Under the pieces are notes generated by a model, which saw only the letters and a list, made by a program, of their open reading frames with translations, made no database searches and was not told the DNA's origin. A program made the position numbers and the translations under genes. Shown piece after piece: positions 47,387 to 55,655 of a DNA stretch of 64,000 nucleotides (position 1 is the first letter of the stretch; every line of letters begins with the position of its first letter). The stretch comes from JBBSJZ01 sp041751935 (lineage in GTDB: Bacteria; Planctomycetota; Planctomycetia; Pirellulales; Pirellulaceae), in NCBI GenBank assembly GCA_041751935.1, contig JBGSIA010000059.1:26852-90851 (forward strand), written 5' to 3'.

Positions 47387-49326
47387 GGTGCTTTTTCCGC
47401 CGCCTTAAAGAATCGATGTTGAAAGGGATAGCTCGTGACGATGCGCTCCAGCACAACGCGCGCACGATGATCGTTGGCTGCGAGCTGTTTCAGACATTCG
47501 TCCACAACGCAGTCATCGAATTTATTGAGTTCGCGTCCGAGAGTAAAACCGAGTAACTTGCGAACAAAGTGGCGTTCAAACTCACCGCTGCGTGCGAGGA
47601 TCAGAGCCTTCAGCTCGGTCGCGCCACTGAATGCTTCGCCAGATGGCAGTTTACCGCTGGCGTCGATCTCGATCCCCGCGTCCATCTGTCGCCAACGTCC
47701 TAGGGCGTCGAAATTTTCTAGTCCGAACCCTAGGGGGTCCATGCGATTGTGGCATGCCGCGCATTCCGGTTTCGTGCGGTGCTCTTCGAGTCGCTGGCGA
47801 AGGGTGAGCGTCTTTTCGCTTGTCGTGGCTTCGAGAGCGGGAACGTTGGGCGGCGGAGGCGGCACATGAGACCCCAGTAGGTCTTCCAACAACCACCGAC
47901 CTCGCAGCACGGGGCTCGTACGTCGTGGATAGGACGTATTGACCAGCACGGCACCCATCGTGATCACGCCGCCGCGCCCCTGCTCAGCAGTCGCCGCGCG
48001 TTGCCACGGAGCGTCCGAGGGCAAGTCCATGCCATAATGTGCTGCGAGGCGACCGTTGACATAAACGTGCTTACTCTCAATGAGATCCAACAGCGATGTG
48101 TCGTCGACGAAAACTCCAGCGACACAGCGAATTGCTTCTTCACGCAGGTCCGCGGCCAGCGTCTCGTCGAATTCAGGATACAACTCATGATCGGGAGCTG
48201 CTGTCGTCAGAAAATTTGCTAGTCCCAACCACTGCAACCCAAAGTTTTCACCCAGTGCAAGCGATTTTGGGTCTCGCAGCATACGGTGCAATTGTGCAAT
48301 CACTTGATCGTCGTTCTGCAAACGATCCTCGTCCGCAGCACTGAGCAACTCATGATCAGGAATCGATGACCAGACTAGCAGTGACAAACGCATCGCAAGC
48401 TGGTGCGGCGTCAACCGCTGAACTCCGCCAGCGGGCGACTCTTTCTCGATCACAAACAAAAAGTTGGGCGACACGAGTACTGCCGCAAGCGGCTGACGGA
48501 TAGCTTGATCAACGGTCTCACCTCGCTGGATCGCTTGGTCGAACAGCTCCATCAATCGGTCAGCGTCGGAGTCCTGTATCGGTCGCCTCCAAGCATGATG
48601 TGCAAACGCCTTGATCAACTTGCTCGCAGTATCCGCATCCGATGCATCGGCAAGCTGGCGAAACACCTCAGTCGACTTGCTCTTAACCGCCTGATCAATC
48701 GTATGCCAAGCGATTTCTAGATACCTTTCGATGTGAATTGGCGACGTGAATAGCGATTCGCCATTGGTATCAAAACCTTCGCCACCACCACCATCGGTTG
48801 GTACATCGAAACGTACATCGACGGTGACACCCGTGGCATCGCGAACGGCGTTGAGGTACTCCGCACGCGTGAGTCGTCGACTCATCACGTAGCCGCGGTA
48901 CCACGACGTGGTTTCGTCGGAGGCCAAAGTGTCACAGAGATTCTGTCTCGGTCGCGCATCAACCCAACGATGGAAGATTGATTTTTGTTCGTCGTTAAGT
49001 TGATGGCTGCCCTCCGGCGGCATCTCGTTCAAACGCACACGTTTGGCCACCGCTTCCCAGACTTCCACGTGCGGCACAGCCAGCTCGCCAGAGGAAAACT
49101 GCACCAAATCCAAACCATCGTCTTCTTCCTCACTGCCGTGACATTGGACACATCGCTCACGAATAATCGGCAATACATCGCGCTGGTAAACTTCCCCCCA
49201 TTTCACAAGCTGTTCTGCTAGCTCTTTGTCGGTTTCGGCAGCGCAAACGGATACTGCTGCGGCAAATTGTCCGAAAACAAACAACAACACTGCACCAATC
49301 AATGAACGACTCGAGAAAGTGAGCAA
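47383..49326 (-). CDS. DUF1592-type planctomycete cytochrome C protein (copy 2)
   Basis: 647 residues with a signal peptide (about 6-29). The N-terminal heme motif is CVQCH at 59-63; DUF1587 (RLTRAEYLNAVRDATGV), DUF1592 (HHAWRRPIQDSDADRLM), DUF1588 (GRGGVITMGAVLVNTSYPRRTSPVLRGRW), a second CxxCH (CAACHNRMDPLGFGLENFD), and DUF1585 follow. Exported, probably diheme, working with the DUF1552 protein of the overlapping next gene. Divergent from the LamG/DUF1553 gene across 207 bp. Confidence 0.93.
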   Translation of the reverse strand: MLTFSSRSLIGAVLLFVFGQFAAAVSVCAAETDKELAEQLVKWGEVYQRDVLPIIRERCVQCHGSEEEDDGLDLVQFSSGELAVPHVEVWEAVAKRVRLNEMPPEGSHQLNDEQKSIFHRWVDARPRQNLCDTLASDETTSWYRGYVMSRRLTRAEYLNAVRDATGVTVDVRFDVPTDGGGGEGFDTNGESLFTSPIHIERYLEIAWHTIDQAVKSKSTEVFRQLADASDADTASKLIKAFAHHAWRRPIQDSDADRLMELFDQAIQRGETVDQAIRQPLAAVLVSPNFLFVIEKESPAGGVQRLTPHQLAMRLSLLVWSSIPDHELLSAADEDRLQNDDQVIAQLHRMLRDPKSLALGENFGLQWLGLANFLTTAAPDHELYPEFDETLAADLREEAIRCVAGVFVDDTSLLDLIESKHVYVNGRLAAHYGMDLPSDAPWQRAATAEQGRGGVITMGAVLVNTSYPRRTSPVLRGRWLLEDLLGSHVPPPPPNVPALEATTSEKTLTLRQRLEEHRTKPECAACHNRMDPLGFGLENFDALGRWRQMDAGIEIDASGKLPSGEAFSGATELKALILARSGEFERHFVRKLLGFTLGRELNKFDDCVVDECLKQLAANDHRARVVLERIVTSYPFQHRFFKAAEKAP

Positions 49327-49533
49327 CGACGTTGACCAAGGAAGGCGGGAAGGAACTTGGATTCAGGCGGGGTAGTTAACAATGTCAGTAGTTAACCATC
49401 TTATTGTACGAACGAGAGCCGACGGCGTCTACTTTGCTGGTTTCTCCGGGCGAAATCGGTTAGACTGGTGACTGCTTGAGTACCCGCCGTTCATTCAACC
49501 CCGCCCCATAATCCGCCTCGGAATTGACACGAC

Positions 49534-52500
49534 ATGTGCCAAACGTTTTGCAGAGTCACACTGGCTATTGCTGGGCTTATCGCGAATTCATTCGTTGTTC
49601 AGGCTGCGGAGTCATCTGGCAAACCGATCGCTCAATGGAATTTTGGTACTGAGGAATTCTCAGCGTTAAAATCACATGGCGGAGTTCACCGTGATCTCGC
49701 CGGACCTCGTCCACCGCACTTTCCTGATTTTGATGAGCACAATACGGCAGTTCTCTTTGACGGCGATGGCTCGTACTTCTCGATCGCGGATCCTGGAGCG
49801 GACAGCAAATTTGATTTTCAAAACGGTGACTCGATCACGATCGAGGCGTGGGTCGATTTGCACTCCATCGGTTCCGGTCAAAACGCTTATGTCGTTTGTA
49901 AGGGGCGCACCGGCAACAAAAAATTTAGCGCAGACAATCAAAACTGGGCGATGCGGATACGCGAGCAAGGCGGCAATGCTCACATCAGCTTCTTGTTCGC
50001 CACCGCACCGGGCACTTCGAACGAATCGCCCTGGCATCGCTGGACCAGTAAGGACGGGTTCAAACTGCAAAGCGGCTGGCACCGAATCGCTGTCAGCTAC
50101 ACGTTCGGCGACCCGGAAAGCGTTCGTGGTTGGATCGATGATCGACCGCAAACCGGTTCCTGGGATATGGGCGGGAAAACATCCGAGCCACCGATCGTCG
50201 ACGATGACGCCGTTTGGATTGGTTCCAGTTTAGGCGGCTCGGCGGGCAATAGCTTTCGCGGCATGATTGACTCCGTTGCGATCTATCGTGAGAGCCTATC
50301 CGATGAGCAGATGGCGGCGCGGTATCGTCTCGAAGGGCAAACGCCGCCGAGTGATTTGCCTAAGCCAACCCTGCCGACATTCGCGCTCACAGGGAATGCA
50401 GTAGCGATGACCATTCGCGAAGGGTTGGCGACTCATAATCGGTGGCCACTCGCTACGGAAATGCCGCCTCCGGTTTCTGTTCAATTCGCTGACTTGCATT
50501 GGACATCACCATACTTTTTTCTGCCGCGTATGCCGCATCGCTTCGATGATTGGGGTGTGCGAGATTCATGGAAGCCACCGGCTCTGGTGCATTTAGCTGC
50601 TGACGTGGAATTTCCCGCTGGCACGTTGCGTTTGCTTGTACGCAATCGAGGTTTAGGGCGACTTTGGATCGATGACGCAGTCGTCTTAGAAACCCCGCCG
50701 CATCAAGGTAGCACGGATGGGCATAACCCAGTTGATCCGCTGCCTGAGCAGCCGTTGCCTGGACATCGCGTCGTGGCCTACGGAGACACCGAGACGATCG
50801 GCGAAGTTAGCTTCAAGACCGGCGGCACGCATCGAGTTGTTTTGGAAACGATCATCGGCGGCGATAAGTTTCGCGTCGAATCGGGTGAGACCCTCGTTGC
50901 TTTCTGGACCGATAACGACGACTCCATCGAACTGTTACAGGCCGCTGGGTCGACGATGCTCAAGCGACGTCTCGTTGATTCCGACATCGACAGCGTGTCG
51001 CGTGAAGCGAAGCGATCACTGACGTTATTCGATGACGCGGTGCGGCGTCAAATTGCGTCCAAGCACGACGATTATTGGAACGAGCGTCATGAGTATGCCC
51101 GTGACGTCGTCCAGCCACAAAGTGGCTCGTCGATTGACAAGTTCGTCGCGGATCGCCTTGCAACCGTCGTCAATCAACCGGAAGCCAAAGCCGCTTCAGA
51201 TGACGACGGGTTTCAACGCGAAGTCCTACCAATCCTGCGCGAACATTGTTGGCGATGTCATGACGAGGACGCTGAAGGGGGACTGCAATTAACGAGTTTG
51301 GAATTGGCCAGCATCGGTGGTGACTCAGGTGAACCGGCCATCGTTCCTAATTCCCCTGAGACGAGTCACCTGGTTGAAAGAATTTTTGCCACTGACACCG
51401 ACGAAAGAATGCCGCCATCGGGCAAGATGACGGCCGAACAAGCCAAGCGGTTAGTCGATTGGATCAAAGCAGGTGCCGAGTGGACAAATCGCATCGATCC
51501 CGAGCGATTGGTAGTCGCTCCGATCATTGACGACACTGCGTTCTTGCGGCGACTTTCATTGGACACCGTCGGTGTACCGCCCAGTGAACGCGAACTGCGT
51601 GAGTTTTTAGCAAGCGACAATGTCAACAAGCGGTCCGAGGCGATCGATCGACTCTTGAGCGATGAGCGGTATGCCGATCATTGGGTCAGTTTCTGGCAAG
51701 ACGCGCTGGCAGAGAATCCGAATGTGTTGAAGCCCAGTCTGAACAATACCGGTCCGTTTCGCTGGTACCTGCACGACGCATTGCGCGACAACTGGGCGGT
51801 GGATCGCATGGTGACAGAGTTGCTGATGTTCCGGGGCAGCGAGCGATTAGGCGGTGCTGCGGGTTTCGCAATGGCGGCTGACAACGACGCGCCACTTGCA
51901 TCACGCTCGTTGGTTGCTGCGTCGTCCCTGCTGGGAATCAATCTCCAGTGTGCGCGATGCCACGATTCGCCGTACCACAGCACCAAGCAAGAAGATTTGT
52001 TTTCACTTGCCGCCATGCTTTCTCGCGGCAACGTCACAGTTCCACCGACGAGCACCGTTTCGCCTGGTTTTTTCGAGAGCAAGGGCGGCCGTGAATCGTT
52101 GATCAAGGTGACGTTGTTGCCGGGAGAACCCGTCCAGCCACAGTGGCCTTTCGCGGATACAACCGGAATCGCTGACGGCGAGCTTGTCGAACGTTGGCTG
52201 CGAGACTCCGCTGATTCGCGCGAACGATTGGCTTGCTTGGTTACGTCGCCGCACAACCAACGATTTGCTGCTGTGATCGTCAACCACTTTTGGAAGCGGC
52301 TAATCGGGGCGGGGATCGTCGAGCCGGCTGCGGATTGGGAAGCGGCAACCCCGAGTGATGCAAAGCTTCTCGAATGGTTGTCGGCGCAATTTATCGAAAA
52401 CGGCTACGACGCAAAACATTTGTTGCGACTTGTTTTTAACTCAGACTTGTACCAGCGCGAGGCCGTGGGACGAAATCGTGACGCGCCGCCGGATGAACGA

Positions 52501-53244
52501 TTTTTTGCCTCACCCGATCGACGTCGATTGACGGCTGAGCAGGTGGTCGACTCTTTATATTACGCTTCCGGCCGCGAGATTGAGGTGGAACAATTGACGT
52601 TTGACCCCGAAGCGCGGCGACCAGCCTCCACGATGATTTCTCTTGGTTACCCAAGTCGTGCGTGGGAATTCTCAACGCTGTCCAACGAACGCGACCGCCC
52701 AAGCTTGGCGTTGCCCCGAGCACAAGCGGTGACGGATGTTCTCGAAGCTTTCGGATGGACCGGTTCGCGGCAGAGCCCCATCATTGATCGCGAGCAGGCG
52801 CCCGGAGTCCTGCAAAGCGGGATGCTGGCAAACGGCGTGATGTCGAGTTGGATCACGCGGGCTTCGATCGATAGTGAGTTGGCCGATTTGGCTGTAAACG
52901 CGGCCTCCGCAGGCGAGCTACTCGACTCCGTTTATCTGCGGTTTCTATCGAGATATCCGACAACGGCCGAGAAGAACGTATTCCTAAAGGAAATCGATTC
53001 GGGGTTCGCTGATCGCTTGCTGCCAAGCGAACAAATCGTTTGGCCCGAACCGCAGATGCCCTTGGGGCATGTCTCGTGGTCGAACCATCTCAAGCCCGAA
53101 GCGAACGTAATCCAGGTGCAAAATCAGGAGCGTGCGAGAGCTGGCGATCCGCCCGATCCAAGACTGCGACCCACGTGGCGCGAAGCCTATGAAGATGTGG
53201 TGTGGGCGGTTGTTAATTCGCCAGAATTTGTATTTGTCCCGTAA
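49534..53244 (+). CDS. LamG-PSCyt1-DUF1549-DUF1553 exported protein
   Basis: 1236 residues. Signal peptide about 8-24. A concanavalin/LamG-like jelly roll at about 50-270 (ITIEAWVDLHS and WHRIAVSYTFGD, both typical), then an unassigned beta-rich domain (about 290-480), a PSCyt1 heme domain with CWRCH at 572-576, DUF1549 (about 670-870) and DUF1553 (about 970-1215). Large fused architecture found in planctomycetes, with LamG suggesting carbohydrate binding. The DUF1501 gene follows 26 bp downstream as usual. Role unproven but exported and redox-linked. Confidence 0.92.
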   Translation: MCQTFCRVTLAIAGLIANSFVVQAAESSGKPIAQWNFGTEEFSALKSHGGVHRDLAGPRPPHFPDFDEHNTAVLFDGDGSYFSIADPGADSKFDFQNGDSITIEAWVDLHSIGSGQNAYVVCKGRTGNKKFSADNQNWAMRIREQGGNAHISFLFATAPGTSNESPWHRWTSKDGFKLQSGWHRIAVSYTFGDPESVRGWIDDRPQTGSWDMGGKTSEPPIVDDDAVWIGSSLGGSAGNSFRGMIDSVAIYRESLSDEQMAARYRLEGQTPPSDLPKPTLPTFALTGNAVAMTIREGLATHNRWPLATEMPPPVSVQFADLHWTSPYFFLPRMPHRFDDWGVRDSWKPPALVHLAADVEFPAGTLRLLVRNRGLGRLWIDDAVVLETPPHQGSTDGHNPVDPLPEQPLPGHRVVAYGDTETIGEVSFKTGGTHRVVLETIIGGDKFRVESGETLVAFWTDNDDSIELLQAAGSTMLKRRLVDSDIDSVSREAKRSLTLFDDAVRRQIASKHDDYWNERHEYARDVVQPQSGSSIDKFVADRLATVVNQPEAKAASDDDGFQREVLPILREHCWRCHDEDAEGGLQLTSLELASIGGDSGEPAIVPNSPETSHLVERIFATDTDERMPPSGKMTAEQAKRLVDWIKAGAEWTNRIDPERLVVAPIIDDTAFLRRLSLDTVGVPPSERELREFLASDNVNKRSEAIDRLLSDERYADHWVSFWQDALAENPNVLKPSLNNTGPFRWYLHDALRDNWAVDRMVTELLMFRGSERLGGAAGFAMAADNDAPLASRSLVAASSLLGINLQCARCHDSPYHSTKQEDLFSLAAMLSRGNVTVPPTSTVSPGFFESKGGRESLIKVTLLPGEPVQPQWPFADTTGIADGELVERWLRDSADSRERLACLVTSPHNQRFAAVIVNHFWKRLIGAGIVEPAADWEAATPSDAKLLEWLSAQFIENGYDAKHLLRLVFNSDLYQREAVGRNRDAPPDERFFASPDRRRLTAEQVVDSLYYASGREIEVEQLTFDPEARRPASTMISLGYPSRAWEFSTLSNERDRPSLALPRAQAVTDVLEAFGWTGSRQSPIIDREQAPGVLQSGMLANGVMSSWITRASIDSELADLAVNAASAGELLDSVYLRFLSRYPTTAEKNVFLKEIDSGFADRLLPSEQIVWPEPQMPLGHVSWSNHLKPEANVIQVQNQERARAGDPPDPRLRPTWREAYEDVVWAVVNSPEFVFVP

Positions 53245-53270
53245 TCTTGCTTTGCCTTAGAATTCGTAAC

Positions 53271-54590
53271 ATGAAACCAAACTCCCTCAATCGTCGTCAG
53301 TTCGCTCGACATGCAGTTGCTGCGACGGCGATTTCGTCACTGGCAACAACCAGCTTGTTGGCCACAGAAGCGACCTCCGCTGAAGCAACCGCATCGGCGC
53401 ACCGAGGTAATGCCGAGCACGTGATCTCGATTTGGCTCGGTGGTGGCATGGGACAAATCGATACATTTGATCCCAAGCGACGAGGTGATCCCAAAGCAAA
53501 GAAAGCTGGATCGTACTACGACGCGATTGATACGGTCGTCGACGGCGTCCAAGTGTGTGAACATTTGCCTCGATTGGCGGAAGTGATGGACCGAGTGACG
53601 GCGGTGCGAACCGTGAATCACGATGTTATCGATGAACATGCGGCGGCAACCAATCGCATGCACACCGGTCGAGCGGTCAATGGAACGGTTTCTTATCCAT
53701 CGTTGGGCAGTGTGATTGCAAATCAACTCGGCGCTGTCAATGAAAATGCACCGCCCTACGTATTAATCGGCTATCCAAACGTGACTCGCGGACCTGGTTT
53801 TCTTGGCGCTGCGAACAGCTACCTGTATCTGACCGATACCAGCCAAGGGCCCGCGGGACTATCGCGTCCAGACGGAATTAGTTTGAATCGACAACGTCGA
53901 CGCGAGCAGTTCTTGCAGGTGACGCGTGCGGCAGCGGAACAACAACAGGATGGCGATGCCGTTCTCGCGCAGTACGATGCGACGATTAACCAGATGCTCT
54001 CGTGGAGTGGCCCAGAGTTCGGTCGCGTATTTCAACTCGACGTGGAGCCAGCGAGTTTGCGAGATGAGTATGGCGGTGAACTTGGGCAACGCTGCTTATT
54101 GGCACGACGCTTGGTTCAACGCGGTGTCCGCTTCATCGAAGTTTCGCACAATTTGAACTTCATCAACGGCACGGGATGGGATGTTCACAACGACGGAATC
54201 GTCAATCAACACGAATTGATACGTGAATTGGATATCGCAATGAGCGTGTTGATTCGGGATCTGGAACAGCAGTCGTTGTTAGACAAAACCCTGATTGTGG
54301 TAACGACGGAGTTCGGGCGACCGCCCCAGTTTGATGGTGGCGGCGGACGTGGGCACCAGGGCAGCGCGTTCTCCTGCGTACTTGCCGGTGGCGGATTGCG
54401 ACACGTCGGTGCGTACGGCGAGACAGACGAGCTGTCACAAAAAGTGGTCGCGGACGCGGTCAGTGTTCCGGATTTCTTTGCGACCATTCACGCTTCGCTG
54501 GGAATTGATCCCAACAAGTATTTGTACGATGGCGATCGTCCTGTACCAATCACCGATGGCGGCCAACCGATTTCAAAGCTGTTCGCTTAG
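53271..54590 (+). CDS. DUF1501 exported protein
   Basis: 439 residues from ATG 53271, giving MKPNSLNRRQFARHAV, a Tat-like signal (NRRQFARHA); the frame runs eight codons further up without a better start. DUF1501 marks: SIWLGGGMGQIDTFDPK, EHLPRLAEVMDRV, TTEFGRPPQFDGGGGRGHQ. The fold is alkaline phosphatase/sulfatase-like but the metal-site residues of true enzymes are not evident to me. Cotranscribed partner of the LamG/DUF1553 gene. Confidence 0.93.
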   Translation: MKPNSLNRRQFARHAVAATAISSLATTSLLATEATSAEATASAHRGNAEHVISIWLGGGMGQIDTFDPKRRGDPKAKKAGSYYDAIDTVVDGVQVCEHLPRLAEVMDRVTAVRTVNHDVIDEHAAATNRMHTGRAVNGTVSYPSLGSVIANQLGAVNENAPPYVLIGYPNVTRGPGFLGAANSYLYLTDTSQGPAGLSRPDGISLNRQRRREQFLQVTRAAAEQQQDGDAVLAQYDATINQMLSWSGPEFGRVFQLDVEPASLRDEYGGELGQRCLLARRLVQRGVRFIEVSHNLNFINGTGWDVHNDGIVNQHELIRELDIAMSVLIRDLEQQSLLDKTLIVVTTEFGRPPQFDGGGGRGHQGSAFSCVLAGGGLRHVGAYGETDELSQKVVADAVSVPDFFATIHASLGIDPNKYLYDGDRPVPITDGGQPISKLFA

Positions 54591-54716
54591 GTCTGTGCAA
54601 AAAGATGCCGATCCTTGACGAAGATAGTCTATGCGGCGGCTAACAGTCGCCGCCGCTTTCTCATCCACCACCTACTCAACGTCCGTTCTTTTACCGCTGT
54701 TAAGTCAGAATTCATC

Positions 54717-55646
54717 ATGCCGGCAATTCGTGTTTCAAGATCGATCGTGATCAAGCATTCGGAAGAGATGGTATTCGATACAGTCGCTGATTTTGGAACT
54801 TGGACGCGATGGTCGCCTTGGTTGTGCATTGACCCTCAAGCGGTGGTGACCGTCAGCGACGATCCACACAGTGTGGGTTCAACCTATCAGTGGACTGGCG
54901 AGTTGGTAGGCGCTGGCGAGATAAAACATGTTCATTTGGATCGCCCACAGCGAATCGTTCAGCGATTGCAGTTTCTTAAGCCCTTTAAATCCAAGGCCGA
55001 AGTTGAATTCGAATTCGCCAGCGTACCCGGTGGAACGAAACTCACTTGGAGCATGCGGAGCAGTTTGCCTTGGTTCTTGTTTTGGATGCGAGCGCAGATG
55101 GAAACCATGATCGGCATGGACTACGACCGTGGGCTGAAGATGTTGAAAGAATTGATCGAGACTGGCGAAGTGCTTTCCAAAACCGAAGTACTAGGTGTCG
55201 AAACGGTTGATGGTTTATCACTCGTAGGCGCTCGTGGCTCAGCACCGATGAACGACATCAGCTCGGCGATGGACTCAGTCATAACTACAGTGGACGAGAG
55301 TCTTGCTCGCGCTGGGATTGCAAAATCCGAAACGATGGCCAGCGCCTACCACTCCTGTGATTTTAAGGACAGCGGCCGTCTTGCGTTTACAACGGGATAC
55401 GTTTTGCCAGAATCAGTGACTGTTGCGGAACCGCTAATACGATGCGAAATTCCCGCAGGCAAAATGCTTCACGTTCGACATGTCGGCAGTTACCAGAATC
55501 TTGGCAATGCGTGGAACGGTGCATACCAATACGCGAAGTTCAAAAAATTGAAACTAGCTCGACAAGACGCTTACGAGATTTATGTCAACGATCCCACCAC
55601 ACCAGCGAGCCAGAGAATCACAGACATTTACTTGCCTGTGAAGTAA
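54717..55646 (+). CDS. SRPBCC plus GyrI-like effector-binding domain protein
   Basis: 309 residues from ATG 54717 (MPAIRVSRSIVIKHS); the earlier ATG/ACG frame at 54615 adds 34 unlikely residues. Residues 1-145 form an SRPBCC (polyketide cyclase/START-like) domain (DFGTWTRWSPW, GSTYQWTGELVGAGEI); residues 155-309 form a GyrI-like/AraC effector-binding domain (GKMLHVRHVGSYQNLGNAWN, and the typical YEIYVNDPT end). Binds a small ligand, not known which. Convergent with the kinase gene (9-bp gap). Confidence 0.88.
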   Translation: MPAIRVSRSIVIKHSEEMVFDTVADFGTWTRWSPWLCIDPQAVVTVSDDPHSVGSTYQWTGELVGAGEIKHVHLDRPQRIVQRLQFLKPFKSKAEVEFEFASVPGGTKLTWSMRSSLPWFLFWMRAQMETMIGMDYDRGLKMLKELIETGEVLSKTEVLGVETVDGLSLVGARGSAPMNDISSAMDSVITTVDESLARAGIAKSETMASAYHSCDFKDSGRLAFTTGYVLPESVTVAEPLIRCEIPAGKMLHVRHVGSYQNLGNAWNGAYQYAKFKKLKLARQDAYEIYVNDPTTPASQRITDIYLPVK

Positions 55647-55655
55647 AGTTCTTCG

